DNA of 64,000 bases from Jatrophihabitans_A lederbergiae (GTDB lineage Bacteria > Actinomycetota > Actinomycetes > Mycobacteriales > Jatrophihabitantaceae). The stretch is taken from positions 69,461 through 133,460 of the forward strand of contig NZ_JAVREH010000010.1 of the NCBI RefSeq assembly GCF_031845305.1, written 5' to 3'. The position numbers were made by a program, and so were the translations under genes. The notes under the pieces were generated by a model. It worked only from the letters and a program-made list of their open reading frames with translations. It was not told the origin of the DNA and made no database searches. Shown in pieces: positions 27,499-35,405 of the stretch (positions are counted from its first letter, which is position 1; each line of letters starts with the position of its first letter).

Positions 27499-30400
27499 CT
27501 ACGACACGTCCTCGTCGCGGATCTCGTCGTAGGACTCGGCGAGGTACTTCAGCAGCGCCTCGCGGAAACTGGGCTTTTCGAAGAACGCGTTGAACAGCTG
27601 CCCGTTCGCCTCGTGCCGGTCGACGATCATGCTCTCGGCCTTCTTCTGCAGCACGACGCCGTACTGGTCGCGGTCATTGTTGAGCGCCACGACGCGCATC
27701 TGTTCGTCGGACTTGATGGCCTGCTTCTGCTGCTCGAACCAGACCCGGTCGGCGTCGTCGAGGTTCATGCCGTAGCGCTGATTGAGGTGCTCGATCAGCT
27801 GCGACAGCTTCTCCATCGGCGACTCGTACGCCTTGCCGGTGCCGCCGCCGGGCAGCGCGACGCCCGGCTCGTCGGTGCCCGTCGTCAGCGACAGGTTCTC
27901 CTCCTCGCCCTGGGCTTCGGTGCGCAGGTGGGTGAGCAGCACCGACTCGCTGATCTGCGGCAGCGGCTCCCCGGGTGCGGTCGGCAACAGTGGCAGCAAC
28001 GCGCGACCGTAGAGGTAGAGCGATTCGAGGTCACGGTCGGTCCAGGGCATCACCTGGGCCAGGAACGAGTACGTCCGCACGAATGCCTTCAAGGCGTCGC
28101 GGAACACGTCCTGCGCTTCCTCGTCGAGCCCGACGAAACGCCCCACCGCGGGGTTGACGTTGGCGTAGACGATCTTCTGGTTCACCGAGCCGCCGGCCAG
28201 CAGCGCGTCGACGGCGGCCTTCTGCTCGTCGGGGTGGATGACGTGCCCGGCCGCGATGGTGTGCTCCAGCGTGTAGAGCAGGTTCGGATCCGTGGGCGCG
28301 GCCGAGGTCTGCTCGAAGAACGGCTCGAAGGCGTCCTGGATCTCCTCGGCCTTGTTCGCAAAGTCCAGGACGAAGGTGTCGGTCTTGCCGGGGTGGGTGC
28401 GGTTGAGCCGCGACAGAGTCTGCACAGCCTTCACCCCGGCGAGCTTCTTGTCGACGTACATCGTGTGCAGTAGCGGCTGGTCGAAGCCGGTCTGGTACTT
28501 CTCGGCGACGACGAGGACCTGGTATTCGTCGGAGGCGAACCGCTTCGGCAACTTCCCCTCACCGAAGCCGTTCATCATCGGCTCGGTGTAACTGACCGCC
28601 GGATCGGTCGGGTCGACGACGGTTCCGGAGAACGCCACCAGCGCAGCGATCCGGCCCGGCCCGCGGTCGTAGCCCTTCGCGGCGATGTAGGCGTCGATCG
28701 CCTGCTTGTACCGGACGGCATGCAACCGCGACCGGGTGACGACCATCGCCTTCGCCCGGCCACCGATCTTGCCAGCGGTCTTCTGCCGGAAGTGCTCGAC
28801 GATTATCTCGGCCTTCTGCGCCAGGTTGGTCGGGTGCAGCGACACGAACCGGGCCAGCGCAGCGGATGCCTTGCTGGTGGGGACGTCCGGGTCCTCGGAC
28901 GGTTCGGTGTTGGCGAGCCGGTAGTAGGTGTCATACGTCGTGTAGTTGGCGAGGACGTCGAGGATGTAGCCCTCCTCGATCGCCTGCCGCAACGAATACA
29001 GGTGGAACGGCACCCGCACGGGTTCACCGTCGGCGCCGGTCACGAGGTCGCCGAACAACTCCAGCGTCTTCGGCTTCGGGGTGGCGGTGAACGCGAAGAA
29101 CGCGAGATTGCCCTGCGCGCCGCGGGCGGTCATCGACGACGCGATCAAGTCGACGGTGTCGTCGGTCTCGGACTCGATCTTCGCTTCGGCCTGCTCGGCC
29201 ACGGTTAGCGGATCGGCGTCGGCCGCCACCAGCGTCGACGCTGCGCCGAGAACGCGTTTCATGTCCTTCATGGCCTCGCCCGACGTGGACGAGTGCGCCT
29301 CGTCGACGATCACCGCGAACCGGCTGCCAGCCACCGAGCCGGCCTGCTCGGCGACCACGGGGAACTTCTGCAGCGTGGTGATGATGATCCGCGCGGTGTT
29401 GCCTGCCAGCGCTGCCCGCAGCTGCGCGGAGTCCTCGTCGATCTTCAGGAACGTGCCCGGCGTGTGCACGAATCCAGCCACCGTCGACTGCAGTTGCCGG
29501 TCGAGCACGACGCGGTCGGTGATGACGATGACCTTGTTGAAGATCGGCTGGTCGACGCCCAACCCGGCCGCCCTGACCGCGTCGGTCAGCTCGCCGTGCC
29601 ACGACGAGGTGTGCAGCCGCGACAGGTGGTGCGCCGTCCAGGCGATGGTGTTCGACTTGCCCGACCCGGCCGAATGCTGGACCAACCGATTCGTTCCCGG
29701 GCCGGCCTGCCTCGTCGCCGCGAGCAGCTGCTGCACCGCGTCCCACTGGTGATAGCGCGGGAACAGCGTCGTGGTCTCGCCGGTCTTCTGCCTTCCCCCG
29801 CCGGCGTCGTAGACGTCCTCGACGTGGACGAACTCACCGAGCAGGCCGAGCCAGGCGTCGGGCTGCCACACCTGCTCCCACAGGTAGGCGGTGTCGTAGC
29901 CGTCGGCGTTGGCCGGGTTGCCGGCACCACCTTTCTGGCCTGCGCCCCCGGAGCCCTGGTTGAACGGCAGGAACCGCGTCTGCTCCCCCTTCAACCGGGT
30001 GGTCATGTAGACCTGGTTCGGGTCGACGGCGAAGTGGACGACGGTCCGCGCCCGGAAAATCAGATCGGACGGATTGCGATCACGCTGGTACTGCCGGATC
30101 GCGTGGCCGACGCGCTGCTGAGTCAGCGGGTTCTTCAACTCGGCCGTCGCTGTCGGGATGCCGTTCACGAACAAGGTCAGGTCGACCGAGTCTGCCGGGT
30201 TCGACTCGCTGTGATGCAGCTGCCGAACCACCGTCAGCCGGTTCGCCCGGTACCGCTCCCACAGACTCGCGGTCAGCCCGTTCGCCGGGGCGAAGAAGGC
30301 AAGCCGGAACGAGACCCCGTTCATCTTCGTCACGCCGCGCAGCACATCGATCGTGCCACGTTGGGTGAGCTGATCGGCGACGTACTTGGCGACCCGCTCC

Positions 30401-30603
30401 TCCGCGCTCCCCACACCCCCGAGCCGCTGGGTCAGCTGCTCCCACTCATCCGGCTGCGACGCCTTCAGGAACGCGACCAGCTGGGCCGGGTCGAGCCCGA
30501 GGGCGCGGTCGTAGCCGGACGGGTCGCCCTTCAACCAGCTGTTCGCGAGCAGGTGTGATTCGATCGAGTCCTCGAACGCCAACTCCGACGTCACCTTGGC
30601 CAT
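27499..30603 (-). CDS. hsdR: Type I restriction enzyme, R subunit (HsdR)
   Basis: 1034-residue motor and nuclease subunit. With HsdM and HsdS it translocates DNA and cleaves unmodified DNA. Visible: N-terminal PD-(D/E)xK nuclease core (SVDLTLFVNGIPTATAELKN, with Asp and E-L-K), helicase motif I SAGSGKSNTIAW near residue 325, motif II VDEAHSS near 440, motif III FTATPKPKTLELFG near 510, and later AEKYQTGFDQPLLHTMYVDK and TLSRLNRTHPGK. The start ATG at 30603 (MAKVTSELAFED) is 10 bases after the PIN toxin stop; the open frame to 30957 overlaps that gene and is not used. Last gene of hsdM-hsdS-antitoxin-toxin-hsdR. It converges with the relaxase remnant, whose stop is 11 bases beyond. Confidence 0.95.
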   Translation of the reverse strand: MAKVTSELAFEDSIESHLLANSWLKGDPSGYDRALGLDPAQLVAFLKASQPDEWEQLTQRLGGVGSAEERVAKYVADQLTQRGTIDVLRGVTKMNGVSFRLAFFAPANGLTASLWERYRANRLTVVRQLHHSESNPADSVDLTLFVNGIPTATAELKNPLTQQRVGHAIRQYQRDRNPSDLIFRARTVVHFAVDPNQVYMTTRLKGEQTRFLPFNQGSGGAGQKGGAGNPANADGYDTAYLWEQVWQPDAWLGLLGEFVHVEDVYDAGGGRQKTGETTTLFPRYHQWDAVQQLLAATRQAGPGTNRLVQHSAGSGKSNTIAWTAHHLSRLHTSSWHGELTDAVRAAGLGVDQPIFNKVIVITDRVVLDRQLQSTVAGFVHTPGTFLKIDEDSAQLRAALAGNTARIIITTLQKFPVVAEQAGSVAGSRFAVIVDEAHSSTSGEAMKDMKRVLGAASTLVAADADPLTVAEQAEAKIESETDDTVDLIASSMTARGAQGNLAFFAFTATPKPKTLELFGDLVTGADGEPVRVPFHLYSLRQAIEEGYILDVLANYTTYDTYYRLANTEPSEDPDVPTSKASAALARFVSLHPTNLAQKAEIIVEHFRQKTAGKIGGRAKAMVVTRSRLHAVRYKQAIDAYIAAKGYDRGPGRIAALVAFSGTVVDPTDPAVSYTEPMMNGFGEGKLPKRFASDEYQVLVVAEKYQTGFDQPLLHTMYVDKKLAGVKAVQTLSRLNRTHPGKTDTFVLDFANKAEEIQDAFEPFFEQTSAAPTDPNLLYTLEHTIAAGHVIHPDEQKAAVDALLAGGSVNQKIVYANVNPAVGRFVGLDEEAQDVFRDALKAFVRTYSFLAQVMPWTDRDLESLYLYGRALLPLLPTAPGEPLPQISESVLLTHLRTEAQGEEENLSLTTGTDEPGVALPGGGTGKAYESPMEKLSQLIEHLNQRYGMNLDDADRVWFEQQKQAIKSDEQMRVVALNNDRDQYGVVLQKKAESMIVDRHEANGQLFNAFFEKPSFREALLKYLAESYDEIRDEDVS

Positions 30604-30613
30604 CGCAGTCCCG

Positions 30614-31006
30614 TCAGACCCGGTGGGTGCGGACCGAGGGCGCGAGCCGCGCAATGTCGTCCGGGTCGCTGGTGACCACTGTCTGCCGCAGCCGGGACGC
30701 GACGATCGCCACGTGGGCGTCCACCACATCGCGTCCGCGTCGCGCCGCCAGGAGCAGACCGACCCGCCGTGCCTCGGCGTCATCGAGCGCGACGATGTCG
30801 ACGTTCGACAACCGCAACAGCGACGCAAGCCGCGCTTGCCGAGCGGGATCACGCCATGCCTGCCCAACACATCCCGCCGGGATCGAGATCCTGGCGTTGC
30901 CGCGCCGCGCCTCGTCCACGATCGCGGCGACCTCCCGGGAGCGGCGGTCCAACGCAATCAGGGCTCCGGTGTCGAATACGGCACCGGAGCCGGTCCAGGC
31001 CGTCAC
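30614..31006 (-). CDS. PIN-domain ribonuclease toxin inside the restriction operon
   Basis: 130 residues from the GTG at 31006. PIN fold acidic residues are visible: Asp near residue 12 in AVFDTGALIALDRR, Glu/Asp in the middle (ALDDAEARRVGLLLAARRG) and DVVDAHVAIVA near residue 92. TSDPDDIARLA near the end is also typical of VapC-like toxins. PIN toxins cut RNA, often tRNA or rRNA. The start overlaps the stop of the ribbon-helix-helix antitoxin by four bases (GTGA), so the two are coupled. hsdR begins 10 bases downstream. The gene thus sits between hsdS and hsdR in one transcript. Confidence 0.87.
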   Translation of the reverse strand: MTAWTGSGAVFDTGALIALDRRSREVAAIVDEARRGNARISIPAGCVGQAWRDPARQARLASLLRLSNVDIVALDDAEARRVGLLLAARRGRDVVDAHVAIVASRLRQTVVTSDPDDIARLAPSVRTHRV

Positions 31007-31314
31007 GCGGCGCCGCCGTGCAGCACCCGCCGCGCGGACGCACGCTCCTGGTCGGTCAGCGGGCCGCCGGTCTCGGCCAGCACCTCAGCGAGAAGGGCGT
31101 CGAAGTCGGCCTCGGCAGCCAACTGCCCCACGATCGCGTGCTCGACGTACGCCGAGACGCTGCGGGCCTGCCCCGCCGCCACACGTTCACGGATGTCGGC
31201 CAGCACCTCAGGTCGCAGCGTGATCGTGATCTTCGCCTTCGGAGCATCCATACCGTTCACCATACTTGCTGGATCACCCGGCGGCACGCTGTGTGCAGGT
31301 CCGGCAACAGTCAT
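31003..31314 (-). CDS. Ribbon-helix-helix antitoxin inside the restriction operon
   Basis: 103 residues if the ATG at 31314 is used, which overlaps the hsdS stop as ATGA; internal ATGs at 31263 and 31251 would give 86 and 82 residues beginning near DAPKAKITITLRPEV. The core KITITLRPEVLADIRERVAAGQARSVSAYVEHAI is a CopG/Arc-type ribbon-helix-helix that binds DNA as a dimer. The C-terminal tail (LLAEVLAETGGPLTDQERA) would wrap and inhibit the PIN toxin. Four-base overlaps on both sides (hsdS before, toxin after) point to translational coupling through the whole operon. It may repress the operon's own promoter. Confidence 0.85.
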   Translation of the reverse strand: MTVAGPAHSVPPGDPASMVNGMDAPKAKITITLRPEVLADIRERVAAGQARSVSAYVEHAIVGQLAAEADFDALLAEVLAETGGPLTDQERASARRVLHGGAA

Positions 31315-32540
31315 GCCTGCGCTCGCGACCCATCGGCGGCCGAGACGTCAAACTCCCCAGTCACCGCCGCCGTGATCAACGACCGCTTCAGTTCGGCAAG
31401 CCGCCCAATCGAAAGCGCGAGGCGCGCAATTCCCTCCATTGAGTCCCGCTCGGCAAGATCGAACTCATGTGCGCGCTGGACTCGAACCGCCGGTGGCGCA
31501 GCTGGCACCGGAAGAGCACGAATGTCCTCTCCGCGGATCTTCGCCATCGACAACGAGGTACCTCGGCCGATCACGCGGAGCAAGCCGCGCACTCTTGGCG
31601 TGCGAAGAGCGCCGCAAACATAGCTTGGCTCGTTGATGCTCAGGGCTACCCGGTACAGGAGGTCGGGCAGATACAGGTCACGACATTCACCGCTCACAAC
31701 GGCCGAGTCGCCAACGAGCTCAGGGGTATTTGCCCGGCTCATCAACAAGTCTCCAGCGCGAACGAGGTAGCGCGCATCAGGCTCCGACTCGGGCAGCATC
31801 GCCTTGTTCTCGGTGGGGTCGAAACGTCCATCACGGACCGCGCTCAGCTTCAGCACGCCAGGTTCACCCTGACCAGCCGGAACGCTGTCGCACTGCGGAC
31901 TCCAGCCCTGATCTACAGCGGTGACCCACCGGCGCAGCGGGATCCATCCGTACGCGCTTGCATCGGCTTCCACTCCACTTGCGATCGCTTCACGAATCGC
32001 TTCACGAATCGCAGATGACTGACGACGACGGGCGGTGATGATGTTGTCGATGCGGGCGACCTGGTCGTCGAGGAAGTCAGCAATCCGCCGCTGCTCTTCG
32101 TATGGCGGGCACGGGATCCTCGCGGCGAGCACCTCGCCAGACGACAGGTGCTTGACCGTTGTTGCATACTGGGCCTCGTTGATCCACTTCAGCGGCGTCG
32201 GCAGAGTGTACTCCACGAACCGAATATCCGAACCAGGCGCCGGCCGCAGGCGGCACAAGCGCTGGTTTAGCGCCGCCGGGCCCCGGCCCCATCGCACGGC
32301 GTTGAAGTCGCCGTCCATGCCAATGACGATGTCACCGTCTTGCAGCATCACTCGCGGTGACACTGGCGCCGGAACGAACGTCTCGAAAGTATCTGCCGTG
32401 AGGTCACGAATCCGCACAAGGGGCACGTCCCCTTCAGCGGAAAAGAGCTCACTGTCGAACGGATACCCGTTCTCCAGGCGCGCCATCGACCCCACCGGCG
32501 CAAGCGGCCAACGTGAGGTCGCCCAGGCAACTTTCGTCAC
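31311..32540 (-). CDS. hsdS: Type I restriction-modification specificity subunit (HsdS)
   Basis: 409-residue DNA-recognition subunit from the GTG at 32540, which overlaps the hsdM stop by four bases. It has two target-recognition domains (about residues 10-150 and 195-370), each followed by a conserved helical region. The first spacer contains PPYEEQRRIADFLDDQVARID near 145-165, the second LALSIGRLAELKRSLITAAVTGEFD near 380. The domains differ, so the target is a bipartite asymmetric sequence with an undefined spacer. Residues 177-184 are a duplicated tetrapeptide AIRE-AIRE encoded by a perfect 12-bp tandem repeat, in the helix that sets the distance between the two half-sites. The longer open frame to 32978 belongs to hsdM's shadow. 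Confidence 0.93.
   Translation of the reverse strand: MTKVAWATSRWPLAPVGSMARLENGYPFDSELFSAEGDVPLVRIRDLTADTFETFVPAPVSPRVMLQDGDIVIGMDGDFNAVRWGRGPAALNQRLCRLRPAPGSDIRFVEYTLPTPLKWINEAQYATTVKHLSSGEVLAARIPCPPYEEQRRIADFLDDQVARIDNIITARRRQSSAIREAIREAIASGVEADASAYGWIPLRRWVTAVDQGWSPQCDSVPAGQGEPGVLKLSAVRDGRFDPTENKAMLPESEPDARYLVRAGDLLMSRANTPELVGDSAVVSGECRDLYLPDLLYRVALSINEPSYVCGALRTPRVRGLLRVIGRGTSLSMAKIRGEDIRALPVPAAPPAVRVQRAHEFDLAERDSMEGIARLALSIGRLAELKRSLITAAVTGEFDVSAADGSRAQA
31989..32012 (-). repeat. 12-bp tandem repeat in the hsdS spacer helix
   Basis: Two perfect head-to-tail copies, plus-strand ttcacgaatcgc at 31989-32000 and 32001-32012 (minus strand GCGATTCGTGAA), followed on the coding strand by GCGAT, the start of a third. 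It encodes AIRE twice (residues 177-184 of HsdS). Unit length is a multiple of three, so gain or loss of copies keeps the frame and changes helix length by four residues. Confidence 0.9.
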
Positions 32541-34513
32541 GTGGCAAGCCCGTTCATCCAGTGCTGGATCTGCATTTCGAGTGCGTCGATTTCGGCGCGG
32601 ACTTCGGCTACCGGGCGTGGCGGCGTGTAGACGTAGAACTGCCTGGTGAAGGGGATCTCGTAGCCGATTTTGGTCTTGTCGTGGTCGATCCAGGCATCGG
32701 GCACGTAGGGGTGGATCTCGTCGACCAGGTGCTTCTCGGCCGCCGCGCGCACAGCATTGACCTGCTCGGCAAGCGACAGCCCGAGATAGCCGTCGGGCAG
32801 CGGGATGTTCTCCTGGTCGCGCAGGTCGGCGTCGGCCTCGTAGCCGCCGCCCTTCTTGGCCTTGATCGGGTCGGCCTCTGCGTCGAACACGGCGATCGAC
32901 TTCAGGACGGTCGCGATCTGCTTCGTGTCCAGACCACGTGCCGACATTGCTATGCGTGCTTTCTTCTCGTCCGTCCACGACGTGCCGAGCAGCGGAGTAA
33001 CGGCAGCCGCCAGCTCCGGTAACAGCGCGGCGGTGGTCGTCTCGTCCACCCGCCAGGTCCGTCGTATCGGCCGTTCGACGGTGAGTCGCGCGAAGCCGAA
33101 GTCCTCGTTGCGCATCACCTTCACCCGCACGTCGGAGCCGTCGAGTTCAACAGCGTCGCGGAACAGCCGGGCGATCTCGTCAATCGCGTCGCGGGTGAGT
33201 TCCTTGCGCTTGCCGCCGAGCGACTTGCGCATCTTTGTACCCAGCTCTCGCGCGTCGACCAGCGTCACAGTGCCCGCTCGCTCGGCGGGCTTGCGATTGG
33301 TCACGATCCACACGTACGTGGAGATGCCGGTGTTGTAGAACATCTGGTCGGGCAGGCCGACGACGCCTTCGAGCAGGTCGTTCTCGATGATCCAGCGCCG
33401 GATCTCCGACTCCCCCGAACCTGCGCCACCGGAGAACAGCGGCGAACCCGACAGCACGATCGCCAATCGCGACCCGCCACCGGCCGCAGAGGCCGGCTTC
33501 ATCTTGCTGATCATGTGCTGCAGGAACAGGAACGACCCGTCACTGATCCGCGGCAGCCCGGCATGGAAGCGGTTCGACCCACCCGCGGTCAGCGCCTCGA
33601 ACTTGATCGGGTCGGCGTAGGCCTTCCAGTCCACGCCGTAGGGCGGGTTGGCCAGGATGTAATCGAAGCGCGTCCCGCGGAACGCGTCGTCGACCAGTGA
33701 GTTGCCCGGCGCCATCCGCTCCGGCGCGACGCCGCGCATCATCAGCTCCGAGCAGGCGATCGCCCACGTCTCGGGGTTCAGCTCCTGCCCGGACATCTCC
33801 ACCGTCGCGGCCGGATTGAGCTCGCGCAGCCGCTGGTCGGCCATGGTGAGCATGCCGCCGGTGCCGGCTGCGGGGTCGTAGACGGTCCGGACCGGGGACT
33901 GCCCGGTGAGCGCGTCGGCGTCCTCGTCGAACAGCAGGTCGACCATGAGCCGGATGACCTCGCGCGGCGTGTAGTGCTCACCCGCCGTCTCGTTGCTCAT
34001 CTCGGAGAATTTCCGCAGGAGTGCCTCGAAGATGTAACCCATGGCCTCGTTCGACACGACGTCCGGGTGCAGCTCGACGTCGGCGAAGTCGCCCAGCACC
34101 GCGTACAGCACGCCGGCCTTGTCGAGCCTCGCGATCGTCTGCTGGTAGCCGAATGCGTCCAGCACATCAGCCGCCGCGGGGCTGAACCCGGCCACGTAGG
34201 TCTGCAGTTGGGTGGCGATGTTCTTGTCGTCAGACAGCATGGTCTTCATCGACAGCGGGCAGGTGTTGTAGAACGGCAGCCCACCCGCGGCCCGCTTCAG
34301 CAGCGCATCTGCCGCCGGGCTGTTCAAGTCCAGGCCGTCCTTGCGGGCCAGCACCGCCGGCTTCGTCGGCTCCAGCACCGCGTCCAGCCGGAACAGCACC
34401 AGCGTCGGCAGCATCACCGAGCCGTACTCATGCGGCTTCAGATGACCGCGCAGCTTGTCGGCTATCTTCCAGATGAACGCGACCTTGTTCTCGAACCCTG
34501 CCGGTGTGGCCAA
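32537..34513 (-). CDS. hsdM: Type I restriction-modification DNA methyltransferase (HsdM)
   Basis: 658-residue N6-adenine methyltransferase. Helical N-terminal domain (FIWKIADKLRGHLKPHEYGSV), then the catalytic domain with motif I DPAAGTGGML near residue 235 and motif IV NPPYGVDWK near 315, and a C-terminal domain of about 200 residues ending in the HsdS-contact region. The start is probably the TTG at 34513: AAAGGA lies about six bases before it, and the homologous N-terminus begins here. An ATG at 34594 is in frame, but the DNA between contains a terminator hairpin. First gene of the five-gene restriction operon; a promoter must lie within the 120 bases after vapC or overlap its end. Confidence 0.93.
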   Translation of the reverse strand: MATPAGFENKVAFIWKIADKLRGHLKPHEYGSVMLPTLVLFRLDAVLEPTKPAVLARKDGLDLNSPAADALLKRAAGGLPFYNTCPLSMKTMLSDDKNIATQLQTYVAGFSPAAADVLDAFGYQQTIARLDKAGVLYAVLGDFADVELHPDVVSNEAMGYIFEALLRKFSEMSNETAGEHYTPREVIRLMVDLLFDEDADALTGQSPVRTVYDPAAGTGGMLTMADQRLRELNPAATVEMSGQELNPETWAIACSELMMRGVAPERMAPGNSLVDDAFRGTRFDYILANPPYGVDWKAYADPIKFEALTAGGSNRFHAGLPRISDGSFLFLQHMISKMKPASAAGGGSRLAIVLSGSPLFSGGAGSGESEIRRWIIENDLLEGVVGLPDQMFYNTGISTYVWIVTNRKPAERAGTVTLVDARELGTKMRKSLGGKRKELTRDAIDEIARLFRDAVELDGSDVRVKVMRNEDFGFARLTVERPIRRTWRVDETTTAALLPELAAAVTPLLGTSWTDEKKARIAMSARGLDTKQIATVLKSIAVFDAEADPIKAKKGGGYEADADLRDQENIPLPDGYLGLSLAEQVNAVRAAAEKHLVDEIHPYVPDAWIDHDKTKIGYEIPFTRQFYVYTPPRPVAEVRAEIDALEMQIQHWMNGLAT

Positions 34514-34539
34514 CGCCGTCCTTTCGATCGGTTCCAACG

Positions 34540-34572
34540 AAAATGCCCCACCAGTCCCGGGGGACGGTGGGG
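34540..34572 (-). terminator. Terminator or attenuator between toxin-antitoxin pair and hsdM
   Basis: A GC-rich stem of about 12 bp with a one-base bulge pairs 34561-34572 with 34546-34558 around a very short loop. On the minus strand, TTTT follows at 34543-34540. It is placed to end the vapBC transcript from 35286. Because it lies only about 30 bases before the TTG start of hsdM, it could also act as an attenuator of restriction-operon expression. Confidence 0.55.
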
Positions 34573-34633
34573 AACTAGGAGCCCATCGTCGCACGCTTCC
34601 CGCGGAACGGTTGGGCGCAGCGGCTGCCGGAAG

Positions 34634-35047
34634 TCAACTATCTGACCAGGGATTGAGGTACTCGACGCCGGCGCGTTCGAAGTCTCGGGTGTTGCGGGTG
34701 ACCACGGTCAGGGCACGGGCAAGCGCCGTGCCCGCGATCAGCGCGTCGTGCGGGGGCGCTTGGTCGGGTACGTGAAGCGAAGCGACGCGGCGGGCGGCGG
34801 GCAGATCGAGGGGGAGGATACGGTCCGCGAATCCGGTGAGCACGTTCTGCTCGAACCATCGGGCCAGGATCCGGGCCTGGTCGGGGTCGGTCCGCCCTTT
34901 CCGCAGGATCCCGGTCTCGATCTCGATGACAGTCACGACACTGATGGCAAGGTCAGCCGCGCTCTGCTTGGCCACCCACTGTTTGACCCCGGGGTCGCCG
35001 CGCCGCTTTCGGAGTTCGCTGACGACGTTGGTGTCGAGCAGGTACAT
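34634..35047 (-). CDS. vapC: VapC-type PIN-domain toxin
   Basis: 137 residues from the ATG at 35047. It opens MYLLDTNVVSELRKRRGDP with the first PIN aspartate, followed by a Glu in VVTVIEIETGILRK and a third acidic pair in APPHDALIAGTALARA, with NTRDFERAGVEYLNPW at the end. These are the classic residues of FitB/VapC ribonucleases. It follows the Phd-type antitoxin with a one-base overlap (TGATG). Upstream frame to 35122 is antitoxin sequence in another phase. It belongs to the right end of the island, next to ychF. Confidence 0.92.
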   Translation of the reverse strand: MYLLDTNVVSELRKRRGDPGVKQWVAKQSAADLAISVVTVIEIETGILRKGRTDPDQARILARWFEQNVLTGFADRILPLDLPAARRVASLHVPDQAPPHDALIAGTALARALTVVTRNTRDFERAGVEYLNPWSDS

Positions 35048-35286
35048 CACACGTTCGCGGGTCGGATGTCCAGGCCGATCGGGTCGATCTCGAACTCGAT
35101 GTCCTCGTCCATCTCCAGCCACTCGGCCAGGTCGCCGGGCGTGCGAAGGAGACGCTGATACTCGGCGTAGGTCAACAGCACGAAGGACGGACGGCTGTGC
35201 TCTGTGATCACCACCGCTTCTTCCTCAGCCGCGCGCTTGACCTGGCTCGGGCGCTGGTTGAACTCAGCTGCGGTAACGGTAGCCAT
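35047..35286 (-). CDS. Phd/YefM-family antitoxin
   Basis: 79 residues. The N-terminus MATVTAAEFNQRPSQVKRAAEEEAVVITEHSRPSFVLLTYAEYQRL is a complete Phd/YefM DNA-binding domain. The acidic C-terminus (LEMDEDIEFEIDPIGL) is the flexible toxin-neutralising part. AGGAAGG precedes the ATG by six bases. An inverted repeat 16 bases upstream probably serves as its operator. Pairing of a Phd-type antitoxin with a VapC-type toxin is frequent in actinobacteria. In M. tuberculosis, a VapBC pair also lies beside the ychF homologue, as I recall it. Confidence 0.92.
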   Translation of the reverse strand: MATVTAAEFNQRPSQVKRAAEEEAVVITEHSRPSFVLLTYAEYQRLLRTPGDLAEWLEMDEDIEFEIDPIGLDIRPANV

Positions 35287-35301
35287 AACCGCCTTCCTAT
35301 T

Positions 35302-35320
35302 TGTAGTACATCTAACTACA
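35302..35320 (-). promoter_or_regulatory. Inverted repeat, likely antitoxin operator
   Basis: tgtagt (35302-35307) and actaca (35315-35320) form a 6-bp inverted repeat with a 7-base AT-rich spacer, upstream of the antitoxin ATG at 35286. On the minus strand the stretch TAGGAT and other TAnnnT elements overlap it, so a repressor bound here would block the promoter. Confidence 0.6.
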
Positions 35321-35405
35321 TCCTAGGGGTGTGATGCTGGCAATCGCCAGGACACGCTCACATATCTATGCGCCGCGTGGTCCGCGGCGTGGGTTCTGAG
35401 TCCCC

